Shown here: piece by piece, positions 1 through 8,223 of the stretch
How positions within the stretch are numbered: the stretch's first letter is position 1
How the letters are laid out: every line of letters starts with the position of its first letter
DNA from: Pycnococcus provasolii
Lineage: Eukaryota > Chlorophyta > Pseudoscourfieldiophyceae > Pseudoscourfieldiales > Pycnococcaceae
Assembly: GCA_938743325.2 (NCBI GenBank)
Contig: OW568866.1
Location: 806,001 to 870,000 of the forward strand
Reading direction: 5' to 3'
Length of the DNA: 64,000 nt
The notes under the pieces: model-generated
What the model was told of the DNA's origin: nothing
Databases searched by the model: none
The model's input: only the letters and a program-made list of their open reading frames with translations
Translations under genes and position numbers: made by a program

Positions 1-2
1 AG

Positions 3-617
3 TCGTGGGCTCATCACCTTCTTTCATGGCGCTTGCCCATGCAGGTGCCGCACACGTGGACAGTATTCGAGCGCTTTAGCGCAGACCCTCGCGGTGAGTA
101 CAACCGCCTCGCGGCATTTCTTGACTTGCCGGGTATGCACGGTGACACTGGCGTGAGCAAGGAGCAGCAGAAATGTGCTCTCGAGGCGGTTCGAGTGCGT
201 ATGCACGAGGAGCAAGGGCGCACTTGGCGCATGCTGCAGTACCCGTACAACGACACATCGCACGAGTTTTACAAGATCGACAACTTCAACCATATTATGG
301 ACTCACAGAAGAACGCCTTCGACCAGGTGATGCACCTTATGCACATCGAATTCTGCGCATGGACTGTGGCACGAAAGATTCGAAAGTTTTTCCCTCCAGA
401 GTACGAGCAGCTTTGCGCGGATATGGAGCGCGAAGAGATTGAGGAGGAGGAGGAGGAGCAGCAACAGCAGGATCAGGCATCCCCGGTCGCAGACATGGAA
501 TCGTGGCGTGAGAACCTTACTCACGCGAAGTGGGTTACAACTGACGGTAAGATCATTGACCCTACGCGGTGGGGATACAACGAAAGTAACGTCGTCGGCC
601 GAGGCGAGGCGCCTTGA
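3..617 (+). CDS. Unknown protein, 5' end outside window
   Basis: The frame is open from the first bases of the window (no stop before base 33) and ends at TGA 615-617, so the gene is probably cut by the left edge; the first ATG inside the window is at 39. About 200 residues are visible. The middle is rich in aromatic and charged residues (segments such as FYKIDNFNHIMDSQ and CAWTVARKIRKFFPPEYEQL), followed by an acidic/Gln run (EEIEEEEEEQQQQDQ) and a C-terminal tail ending NESNVVGRGEAP. I do not recognise a family. Its 3' end faces the 3' end of the RMD1-like gene, leaving about 190 bases of shared 3' flank (618-810) with nothing recognisable. Confidence 0.6.
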   Translation, partial: SWAHHLLSWRLPMQVPHTWTVFERFSADPRGEYNRLAAFLDLPGMHGDTGVSKEQQKCALEAVRVRMHEEQGRTWRMLQYPYNDTSHEFYKIDNFNHIMDSQKNAFDQVMHLMHIEFCAWTVARKIRKFFPPEYEQLCADMEREEIEEEEEEQQQQDQASPVADMESWRENLTHAKWVTTDGKIIDPTRWGYNESNVVGRGEAP

Positions 618-810
618 GAGGCAAATTCAAGTGTACTATTGGATGTAAATTAAATCGTGATTTACGAATTTGATTACAAGTAAAAACGTGATAAGGGATA
701 AACCTTACGTTTTTGAACGGGCTGTTGAATGTCACCGCTGAACGGGCTGAATGGTGAAAGTGAATGGACAGCCGTTGGACAAAGTACACTCCATGACTGA
801 ATGGGCGATC

Positions 811-2586
811 TTAGCCACCACCTTTACCACCCAGGTATCCGAAACTGCTGAGAAGCTGGATGACCCCCACCACGACTTCGATCAAAATCAAGAGGATGAC
901 GATCCACTCAAGGCGTTCGCCATGCCAGTGATTCTGCTGATCACGAAGCATGGTGAGCGTGTCGTTAACAACATCCATCCGACGATTCAGCGCCTCGAGT
1001 CGATTGTCCATCTCAAGATAGGCTGCCACATCCGTGTAAAGGCGGGAGACCACGTCGGATGCGCTCCAGAAGTACTCAGGTTTATCGAGCGAGTGCCTTA
1101 GCATAGCAAGACTACTTCTTTGCACATACAGACTTCCGATAAACTTCGAAAGCTCACGACGCGACATTTGGACGTGCCCGGTAAGATTCAGTTCAACCGG
1201 GAGCATGCGAAGTCGCGTCGCTGTTTCCCACAGCTGCTCTTCGAACACGCTGAGCCGTGTGCTCTGCGCGAGTGCGTAGCCAATTGCCATTCTCGTGGCT
1301 GTATCCCCGCGTAAATTCAGCGAAAGCAGGACGACATCGTCCTTCAATTCGCAAACAGGCGCCTCTGATGCGGCATCGCCATCTTCTTCGCTGCCTTCCG
1401 CAGCCGTAGCTGAGCCAGCAACAGTTGAGCCCGCGTCCTCGTCCTTATCCTCCTTGTTGTACCGCACCACGAGCTCGTCTGTCTCCACGAAGCGCGCGTG
1501 AAAGGGGTCGAGCGCGCATGGTTCGACGATCTCTTGGAGATAGTTCGCAGCCTCGTCACGCGTAACACCCCAAAAAAGCACGACTCCAAATTCGAAGAAA
1601 ATGATTGCGCGTTCGTCGACCGCGGCTGGTACGAACGAACCCACCGCATCTGGATTACGTGCAAACGAAAAAGCCGGCGCATCGAACTCCTCCTCCTCCT
1701 CTCCATTCATTTCGTTCATCTCGTTCATCGCCTCGAGCGCCGCCTGGCGCGCATTGGCTGCTGCCTCAGCGGCTGTTGGGTCCTCTGTCCCGTCAACGTT
1801 GCGCGTGTAGTACATCATGGGTTCGTCGTCCGCCCCTGGCGTTCCCACGACGAGCGGCGTGGTTGCGTTGTCGCCGTCGACGCGTATGCTTCGAAGCCCT
1901 TCTGCGACAAAGGACTCCTTCGAGTTCGTTCGCGACGGCGACCTCGGTGGAAGCGTCCTATTATTTCTTTCTGAAGTTGTCGCTGCCGCCGCCGCCGTCT
2001 CGTTCACAGCGTCGCGTACTCGGGGTGCTTTCCCAACGCTCTGCGGGGTGGCGCGTGCCGGCACATTTGTTGGCGTCGGTGGCTGATGCGTGCTTGCGAA
2101 GGGCATATACAACGCCTCTCTGTGCGCGTTCCAAGTTACGCGTCGTCCAAACTTCTGCTCGAGGAGTGACGGCAGCTGTTCGCTGAATCCCGCAGACAGA
2201 CAGAACGCCATAACATGTTCGGCCATGACAAGTTCCTCATTATCCCTTCCTTGCCCGGATGTCGTCGGAGGCGACACTCCCACAGGCACAGGTCTTTTCG
2301 GCGGCCTCGCGACGGCGGCGGCTGTCGCTGCAGAGGCGGCATCTCTTCTTCTTCGCGTGTCCGCTGCACTGTGGTGTGCTGAGGCCGCGTTAAGCCCCTG
2401 CCCACCCAACGCACCTGCGACCCCCTTCTGGGTTAACGCTCGACGCGCAGGCAGGGGAATGAGCGCCGCGGAAGGTATAGCCGTTGAGCTGCTGCTGCTG
2501 GTAATGGTACCACCACCACCACCACCTGTCGAGACGTTGTTGTTGTTGTTGCTACCACTAAGCAGAGGCGTGTCGAGCGACGACAT
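811..2586 (-). CDS. RMD1/RMND1-family (DUF155) membrane protein
   Basis: 591 residues from the ATG at 2586 (MSSLDTPLLSGS); the frame runs further upstream but without a better ATG. The first ~330 residues are low complexity and probably disordered (poly-Asn, poly-Gly, Ser/Thr, Ala runs). The C-terminal half matches the DUF155/YagE family: it begins near 'ERAIIFFEFGVVLFWGV', continues with 'VCELKDDVVLLSLNL' and 'LAQSTRLSVFEEQL', and ends with 'ALNRRMDVVNDTLTMLRDQQ' followed by one membrane segment (WIVILLILIEVVVGVIQLL). That order and the C-terminal anchor are typical of yeast Rmd1, animal RMND1 and plant RRG/RRL proteins, several of which act in mitochondria on translation or organelle division. 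An acidic insert (EDKDEDAGSTVAGSATAAEGSEEDGD) interrupts the domain. Location is not evident from the sequence. Divergent with the RCC1-like gene, 155 bases apart. Confidence 0.85.
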   Translation of the reverse strand: MSSLDTPLLSGSNNNNNVSTGGGGGGTITSSSSSTAIPSAALIPLPARRALTQKGVAGALGGQGLNAASAHHSAADTRRRRDAASAATAAAVARPPKRPVPVGVSPPTTSGQGRDNEELVMAEHVMAFCLSAGFSEQLPSLLEQKFGRRVTWNAHREALYMPFASTHQPPTPTNVPARATPQSVGKAPRVRDAVNETAAAAATTSERNNRTLPPRSPSRTNSKESFVAEGLRSIRVDGDNATTPLVVGTPGADDEPMMYYTRNVDGTEDPTAAEAAANARQAALEAMNEMNEMNGEEEEEFDAPAFSFARNPDAVGSFVPAAVDERAIIFFEFGVVLFWGVTRDEAANYLQEIVEPCALDPFHARFVETDELVVRYNKEDKDEDAGSTVAGSATAAEGSEEDGDAASEAPVCELKDDVVLLSLNLRGDTATRMAIGYALAQSTRLSVFEEQLWETATRLRMLPVELNLTGHVQMSRRELSKFIGSLYVQRSSLAMLRHSLDKPEYFWSASDVVSRLYTDVAAYLEMDNRLEALNRRMDVVNDTLTMLRDQQNHWHGERLEWIVILLILIEVVVGVIQLLSSFGYLGGKGGG

Positions 2587-2741
2587 GATATTATGGATGT
2601 GGATAATGGATGCAGAATTCTTGCTTGGTGAATTTTCCGCCTCAGAAGTCAGAACTTTTTGGGATTCGAAAACGAAATCTAAAACCACCCCCTTCACTCC
2701 AGGTCACTTCTTCTTCATTTCGTGTATTTCGTGTCTTTTTC

Positions 2742-3746
2742 ATGGAGTGCGAGTGCGCTCCCATGTTCTTGGCTGAACATGGACGAAGTGGCTCTGCCAC
2801 AGAAGAAGAGTCGCTCGCGTACAAGGCGATGCGCACCGTGTGGGTGCCGTGGCAGAGAAAACGAAGGCTCGTGCGTGAACAAGAACGAATGCAAGCGACG
2901 CGACGAAGTGCTTGGCTCGACGCGGGACTCCAACACGCCGTCGCGTTGCGACCCAACGGCAACGTAGCGTGCTGGGGATACAACAACAACGGCCAGGCAC
3001 CTCCCGACGGCGTGGAGGGTGACTTCGTCGCGATCGCCGCAGGTCGCTTTCACTCGATAGCGCTCCGACGCAACGGCAACGTAGCGTGCTGGGGATACAA
3101 CAACAACGGCCAGGCACCTCCCGACGGCGTGGAGGGTGACTTCGTCGCGATCGCCGCAGGTCATTTTCACTCTCTAGCGTTGAGACGCAACGGCAACATC
3201 GCGTGCTGGGGATACAACAACAACGGCGAGGCACCTCCCGGTGGCGTCGACGGCGACTTTGTCGCGATCGCAGCGGGTAGCCATCACTCTCTAGCGTTGC
3301 GACGCAACGGCAACATCGCGTGCTGGGGATACAACAACAACGGCGAGGCGCCTCCCGGTGGCGTCGACGGCGACTTTTTCGCGATCGCAGCCGGTGTTCA
3401 TCACACTCTAGCGTTGCGACGCAACGGCAGTGTCGCGTGCTGGGGATACAACGACAACGGCGAGGCACCTCCCGGTGGCGTACCAGGCGTCTTTGTCGCG
3501 ATCGCCGCGGGTGCTAATCACTCGTTGGCATTGCGACGCGACGGAAGCATTGCGTGCTGGGGAATGAACGATCGCGGGCAGGCGCCACCTGAAGGCGTTC
3601 CGGGTGACTTCGTCGCAATCGCTGCGGGTTACGACCACTCGTTGGCATTGCGACGCGACGGCAGTATCGCGTGCTGGGGATACAACGGCTCCGGCCAGGC
3701 ACCTCCCGACGGCGTGCGCGGTCCTTTCAAGACGCAAGAACTGTAA
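2742..3746 (+). CDS. RCC1-like seven-repeat beta-propeller protein
   Basis: 334 residues from the ATG at 2742 (MECECAPMF). An upstream in-frame ATG at 2610 would add 44 residues but lies 24 bases from the divergent gene's start, so the later start is preferred. Residues 1-64 are a basic/charged leader. Residues 65-334 are seven tandem 39-residue repeats, consensus H-S-L-A-L-R-R-N-G-x-I-A-C-W-G-Y-N, then GxAPPxGVxGDFVAIAAG. This is the RCC1_2/BLIP-II type of propeller blade; seven repeats would close one seven-bladed propeller. The last unit lacks the 'VAIAAG' strand and ends GPFKTQEL. Known relatives mediate protein or chromatin binding, or act as Ran exchange factors; nothing here shows which. 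It is not a canonical RCC1, whose blades are longer (about 50-60 residues). Confidence 0.85.
   Translation: MECECAPMFLAEHGRSGSATEEESLAYKAMRTVWVPWQRKRRLVREQERMQATRRSAWLDAGLQHAVALRPNGNVACWGYNNNGQAPPDGVEGDFVAIAAGRFHSIALRRNGNVACWGYNNNGQAPPDGVEGDFVAIAAGHFHSLALRRNGNIACWGYNNNGEAPPGGVDGDFVAIAAGSHHSLALRRNGNIACWGYNNNGEAPPGGVDGDFFAIAAGVHHTLALRRNGSVACWGYNDNGEAPPGGVPGVFVAIAAGANHSLALRRDGSIACWGMNDRGQAPPEGVPGDFVAIAAGYDHSLALRRDGSIACWGYNGSGQAPPDGVRGPFKTQEL
2934..3743 (+). repeat. 117-bp in-frame tandem repeats (7 units)
   Basis: Seven 117-base units encode the propeller repeats. Units 1 and 2 share a stretch of about 90 identical bases, and units 3 and 4 are also nearly identical. Units 5-7 have diverged more, which suggests ongoing duplication or gene conversion at the 5' side of the array. 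Confidence 0.9.
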
Positions 3747-3849
3747 CATTCGAACTGTAACATTCGAACTGTAACATTTGTGTTGAAATTAATTCATATC
3801 GTACCTTATATGATTATCAATAACCTGCTTTGGGTTACATACTGTAGTC

Positions 3850-5766
3850 TTACACAATGTCACAGAAGAGCGACTCCACGTGTGGGACGAACCCTGTGGT
3901 GTCGCCATTGGGGTCATACTCGCCCAAGCGGTCAAGGCCGCCAGCCAAGTCAGCCAACCCCACGACATAGTCCGCACCCTTTAGGCTGCCACCCACCTTC
4001 AGCGCGGCGTCGGCGAAAGATGCGAGAGGCGCGTTGTCGTTGTGCCCTCCACCTCCTCGAAGGACAGCCTCAATTTCCATGTTTTCCGTCACGCTGTGCA
4101 TGTACACGCTCGATGCGACGGCGCGGGCGTACAAATAGCTGTAGTATCCCGCCCCGTAGCCGTATAAGTGCACAAAGCGCAGTGCGGGACGCTCACCAGG
4201 AGAGATCCAAATGGGACGGGCTGGTAGATGTGCGTACGCGACATCGTGCAATTCTTCCTGAACCTCCTGAAGAACGCGGTCGACGTCGTCCACGGGCTTG
4301 TTCACGCCGTGCAGTCGAAGATCTGCGAGTGCCCAGAAGGCGCTCGACGCGAGCTCAAATGCCGCACTGTGCGGCGACGGCGCAACGAGCTCTGCCGCGG
4401 ACGACTCGCCGAGGGTGTCCGCGCTGAGGAAGCGCATCACACTCGCGTTGCTCGCAAATCGCTCGAGGAAATGGCTGGGTATCTCCGCCACGTCCATTGC
4501 TGTGCGCGTTCCGCTGGAGTGCTGGAAACGCGTGTTGCTCAGCGCGGAGTGCATGGCATGCCCAAGCTCGTGCAGCAGCAGCGTGACGTCGCGCGGCGAG
4601 AGATGTCTGTCGTCGGCAGCCATCGTGCAGACGAGCGCGACGAGCGCGGGAACACGACCGCCACCCTCTTCACGGCGGTGCGCGCAGCGAAGCGTGAAGT
4701 GCGCGTCCTGAGGAGGCTTGTCTGGTCGAGTTGCGAGGTCAAGGAGAATGGTTGCAAGGAGAGAATGGTGCTTGCCATCCTCCTGCTCGGTGGCGTCAAA
4801 CACGTCAAACGCACGCATGCCTGGCACCCAAGCTTCGTCCGGGTTCGCGCACCTGGAGACGACGCGAACGCCGAAGAGTCGGCTGAGCAGCTCGGCGGCG
4901 CGCTCGAGCACGCGAGGGAGGGGGAAGCATGCAAGTGCCGCGTCGCGTACTCGCCTCGCCTGATGATCCCGGTCGTACATCAGCCTTCTCGCTTCGTGCG
5001 CCGTGAGCGAGCTTTGCGACGTTAGCGACGCCACGGCGTGCGCTGCGTGCGGCGCGACGGCGGTGGCCACGCGCACAGCGAGCGCCTCGGCAGCCTCCGG
5101 CGTTCCTGCCGCGGCTGAAGTCGTCGCGAACTGCAGGTGCGCGTACGACTTTTCGTTCAGCATCGCCGCGTGGTTTGCGCGGGCGGCGAGCATTCGTGCG
5201 AGATGTTCCGCCCCCCTGTTCCCTGGCCGCATCGCCTCCGCGACGAAGGCTGCGCCGTGCTGATCGGCGAGCGCGAGTAGCGCTCGTGCCTTTACGCCTG
5301 CGTCCGGCGACTGTATTCCTCCTCTCTCCATGTCCGCCGCAAGTGATCGCACGACTCTGTACTCCTCGGTGTGTTGCGGGTATTGGCTTTGCATTTGAAT
5401 GAGTGATTTGTAGAGGTACGGCGACGTATTGATTTCGTGCATAACGGTAGAAAGTTGTTGCGATGCACAGTGAGCGGCGTTTCTGAAATCAAGATTTGGG
5501 TGTGCTAATCTTGCACACTCCGCCGCATCGAGCACACGGCACAGGTGGTCCGAAGCGGCGTCGATGTCATGGAGGGTTAAAGGTAGGGAAGAAGACGACT
5601 CGAGAAGGGGACCATTATTATTATTATTATTTGCAGATGATGATGATGATGACGACGACGAAGACAAAAGAGAGAGCGCACGTTCGGACGCGTCACGAGC
5701 TAGGAGTGACCACGCAGACTCAAGAGAGTTCTTCGGACAATGAGATAGACTGATATGGCCGAACAT
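3850..5766 (-). CDS. MIP: Mitochondrial intermediate peptidase-like M3 metalloprotease
   Basis: 638 residues from the ATG at 5766 (MFGHISLSHC). The frame extends upstream without another ATG, so a short 5' exon carrying more of the transit peptide cannot be excluded. The thermolysin-like zinc site HELGHAMHS (H399-E400, H403) is followed by the MIP-type block 'SGTRTAMDVAEIPSHFLE', which carries the third ligand, and by 'YGAGYYSYLYARAVAS', the substrate-binding Tyr/Gly region of the M3 family. Relatives remove octapeptides from imported mitochondrial precursors after MPP cleavage; the HxxTG-like sequence between zinc site and glutamate resembles MIP more than cytosolic thimet oligopeptidase. 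A Ser/Asn run (poly-AGC/AAT) sits near residue 45-60. Length is close to the family's usual ~650-710 residues. Its promoter side carries the telomere-like repeats at 5911-6003. Confidence 0.9.
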   Translation of the reverse strand: MFGHISLSHCPKNSLESAWSLLARDASERALSLLSSSSSSSSSSANNNNNNGPLLESSSSLPLTLHDIDAASDHLCRVLDAAECARLAHPNLDFRNAAHCASQQLSTVMHEINTSPYLYKSLIQMQSQYPQHTEEYRVVRSLAADMERGGIQSPDAGVKARALLALADQHGAAFVAEAMRPGNRGAEHLARMLAARANHAAMLNEKSYAHLQFATTSAAAGTPEAAEALAVRVATAVAPHAAHAVASLTSQSSLTAHEARRLMYDRDHQARRVRDAALACFPLPRVLERAAELLSRLFGVRVVSRCANPDEAWVPGMRAFDVFDATEQEDGKHHSLLATILLDLATRPDKPPQDAHFTLRCAHRREEGGGRVPALVALVCTMAADDRHLSPRDVTLLLHELGHAMHSALSNTRFQHSSGTRTAMDVAEIPSHFLERFASNASVMRFLSADTLGESSAAELVAPSPHSAAFELASSAFWALADLRLHGVNKPVDDVDRVLQEVQEELHDVAYAHLPARPIWISPGERPALRFVHLYGYGAGYYSYLYARAVASSVYMHSVTENMEIEAVLRGGGGHNDNAPLASFADAALKVGGSLKGADYVVGLADLAGGLDRLGEYDPNGDTTGFVPHVESLFCDIV

Positions 5767-5910
5767 GAATAATGAAGCTGCCAATTGATGACAATAATAC
5801 ACAAGGGTTACGCCATAGCTCTTCTTTCTGAGAGAGGTGCTTGGTGCGAGACAACTTTTGACGAAACGAAAGAACAACGGGAAAGAAAAACCAGGGAACG
5901 GAAGGGAAGG

Positions 5911-6003
5911 GAAGGGGGTTAGGGCATTAGGGCATTAGGGTTAGGGTGACCTGTTAGGGTTTAGGACATTAGGGCATTGGGTGTTAGGGTTAGGGTTAGG
6001 GCT
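5911..6003 (+). repeat. Degenerate telomere-like TTAGGG/TTTAGGG tract (left)
   Basis: About ten TTAGGG-like words are mixed with variants (GCATTAGGG, TTTAGGAC), starting ~145 bases upstream of the MIP gene and ending at the left edge of the degenerate paralogue. It contains GGGTTAGGGTGACCTGTT, which recurs almost exactly at 6837, on the other side of that paralogue. Confidence 0.85.
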
Positions 6004-6067
6004 CTCCTCTGATCGGAGTGGCATCGGGGAGGGAAAATTGGATCCCGGTCCGGTCAACATACATTCA

Positions 6068-6871
6068 ATGGCGGGATGCGGCGCACACGCACGTTCCCGG
6101 CGTTTCCTTCGTGTGCCGTGTGGGGAACTCCCGGTCTTCCCGGAGGTGCCTTTTTCTGGACCCGTCGCGCCGCGTCTTGTTGCGTGTGAACTTGACTGTG
6201 TTTTGCTTTGTGTGTCTAGAAGAGCTCTTTTGGCTGAGCCTAAGAAGGTGTTTCGCATTGACGCATCGACGCGAACTTCAGTGAGCACAACGAACAATGA
6301 GCACACGCCGCACGCGGTGGTGGAGCGCATAGCGCTAGCACAGCTTGGGTGCGCGCAGATGGCTAGGATGGTTGACCGCACGGAACAATCATCTGTACCC
6401 ACACCACCCACAGACACCCGCAAGCGCACTCATGACTCAAGCACGCAACGGATGACGTTGTCGCACAGCATTGTGATTTGTGAGGATGGTGTGTCGTTTG
6501 CTAAGACGTGTACTTGCGATAAAAAGTATAAGTTGCGCAAAGTGGACCGTTGCGAATGGTGTGCTGGAGAGTTCACCCTCAAGTGGTCTTCTCAAAAGCC
6601 AATCCGGAACACATGCGAAGGCCGCGTCGTGTCCTCGCCCTGCCTCCAGCATGTCAAAAATAATGAACGTCGTGGAACTCTTGGTAAGCTGCCGCCGCTC
6701 GCATGCTGCATCAAAACCAAACACTTGTCAAAGGTGGTGCAAATGCCCATGCCCGGAGGACGAAAAGGAGAGAAGAAGTACGAGCTCAAGCCCATCCTCC
6801 GCAAGGGTGTGCCGGTGAAGGGCAACGATGCCCTCTGGGTTAGGGTGACCTGTTCGGGTGTTAGGGTTTAG
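6068..6871 (+). pseudogene. Degenerate paralogue of the 11.1-kb deaminase-like gene
   Basis: An open frame (from a GTG inside the telomere-like tract at 5981, first ATG at 6068) whose second half aligns without gaps of note to the protein encoded at 11101-12192: shared blocks include 'VERIALxQLGCAQMA', 'PTPPxxTRKR', 'CEWCAG', 'LPPLACCIxTK' and 'YELKPILRKGxPVKGxDAL'. The N-terminal third of the paralogue, including its HAE motif, is missing or unrecognisable. The C terminus runs straight into telomere-like repeat (LWVRVTCSGVRV) instead of the paralogue's 'YAKLHDL' ending. I therefore read it as a truncated, probably non-functional copy. The divergence is large, so it is not a recent duplication. 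Expression as a shorter zinc-binding protein is possible but unsupported. Confidence 0.65.
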
Positions 6872-6890
6872 GGAGTTAGGGTTATTCTTT
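6836..6890 (+). repeat. Telomere-like TTAGGG tract (right)
   Basis: GGGTTAGGGTGACCTGTT followed by CGGGTGTTAGGGTTTAGGG and GTTAGGG. It is a near-copy of the tract at 5936-5965, so the degenerate paralogue is bracketed by direct repeats of telomere-like sequence. It also lies ~110-165 bases upstream of the ALY/REF start and could act as a telo-box for that gene. Confidence 0.8.
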
Positions 6891-7000
6891 CTTGTACATA
6901 GGGTTCCGGCGTGCCCTGCCTCTGCGCCTACTCTTACATATTTGGTCTGTAGATCAATCAGCGCCCTCATTGTTTATTTTTCCGAAAGCGTATTCTCGTC

Positions 7001-8059
7001 ATGTCCCCTAGTGACCTTCCCGGCGGTCTGGGCATGTCGCTCGACGCTTTGATTAAGAACCACAAAGCGACGAGTCCGAAGGTTAGTGCGAAACCGAAGA
7101 CTGCGGGTGGTGCTTCTGCTGAACCTGCTACTTTTGCTAATAAGAAGAAGGCGAGGAAGACGGATCAGCCTCAGCAGCTCTCAGCTCGTAAACCCTCTGG
7201 CAATGCTGGGAAGGCTTCTTCCCAGAAGAAGCAAACGCCCGTTTTGAAGAAGGGTGGTGCTTCTTCGTCGAAAAAAGACCAAATTCACACGCAGAAGCAG
7301 TCGGCGGGGAAAGGAGCGTCGAAATCGTCGGGCAAATTCGACCACCACCTTGCGCCGAAAGATGCCGGCGTGGGAAAAGGGCGCAAAGGGCAAGTGGACG
7401 TGAAAGTGAACGTGCAGGTGGGGCAGAAAGGGAAAGCGGGTGCTGGAAACAACACGACGGCGGCGGCGGCGGGGAAGCAGCAAACACCGGGGTCGACCGT
7501 GCAAGTTAGCAACCTCGACCCCGTCGCCGTCTCGAACCAGGACGTGCTCGAACTGTTCGAGCAGATCGGACCGCTCAAGAAGAGTGGACTGATCCTAGAC
7601 AACCTCGGCAGAAGCCGCGGTATGGCAGAGGTGTCCTTCAAGCGACCGGAGGATGCAGAGAAGGCGGTTCGAAGCTACAATGGCGTAAGGCTTGATGGAC
7701 GACCGATGAACGTCGTTCTCAGCCGAACGACGACACTTAGCAGCGGAATTCAAGTGCAGCCCGTGGGCGGCGGGGCACCACCACAGCGCGCTCCACCTAC
7801 CGGCGGACGCGGGTTCGGCGCGCCGCGTGTTGCCGTGACGGTCCAGACAGTTGGCGGGCGAGGAAGTGGAGGATTCGGCGGCGGTCGTGGCGGCGGCGGA
7901 CGTGGCGCCGGCGGACGTGGTGGCGGCGGACGTGGTGGCGGCGGACGTGGCGGAAGCGGAGGACGTGGCGGAAGCGGAGGACGTGGCGGAAGCGGCGGCG
8001 ACGGAAAATCTGCTGCAGATTTAGATCGCGAGCTGACGGCATTTATGAAAAGTGACTAG
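7001..8059 (+). CDS. ALYREF: ALY/REF mRNA export factor (TREX adaptor)
   Basis: 352 residues from the ATG at 7001. The N terminus contains the REF-N box GMSLDALIKNHK (residues 11-22), which binds UAP56/Sub2. A basic, Lys/Ser/Gly-rich linker follows. Then one RRM (about residues 166-245) with RNP2-like 'VQVSNLD' and RNP1-like 'SRGMAEVSF'. After it come an RGG region (GGRGxGG repeats, residues ~275-330) and the C-terminal REF-C box 'ADLDRELTAFMKSD'. This is the complete ALY architecture. The protein couples splicing and 3' processing to nuclear export through TREX and NXF1. The linker is longer than in animal ALYREF (~260 residues). An alternative start at Met12 would still keep the REF-N box. 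Convergent with the CAP gene; the 164 bases between their stops are plain 3' flank. Confidence 0.93.
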   Translation: MSPSDLPGGLGMSLDALIKNHKATSPKVSAKPKTAGGASAEPATFANKKKARKTDQPQQLSARKPSGNAGKASSQKKQTPVLKKGGASSSKKDQIHTQKQSAGKGASKSSGKFDHHLAPKDAGVGKGRKGQVDVKVNVQVGQKGKAGAGNNTTAAAAGKQQTPGSTVQVSNLDPVAVSNQDVLELFEQIGPLKKSGLILDNLGRSRGMAEVSFKRPEDAEKAVRSYNGVRLDGRPMNVVLSRTTTLSSGIQVQPVGGGAPPQRAPPTGGRGFGAPRVAVTVQTVGGRGSGGFGGGRGGGGRGAGGRGGGGRGGGGRGGSGGRGGSGGRGGSGGDGKSAADLDRELTAFMKSD

Positions 8060-8223
8060 TCTAAAATGCCTTCTATCGTGTTATCAATATTGCATTTTCA
8101 TCAAACGTGTGGTGATTACTGATTACTCGTGACTAAAACAAAGGCAACATTCACATCATCATGCCCAGATTACGCAACAAAAAGCATGTGATTTTTCGCG
8201 CGTGCGATTGATTTTGTGTTTTA

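Noticed and set aside
2740-3468. 242-codon minus-strand ORF over the propeller gene
   Set aside because: Repetitive Arg/Cys-rich shadow of the 117-bp repeats.
5911-6890. A present-day chromosome end (telomere)
   Set aside because: The tracts are short, degenerate and interstitial, with ordinary genes on both sides.
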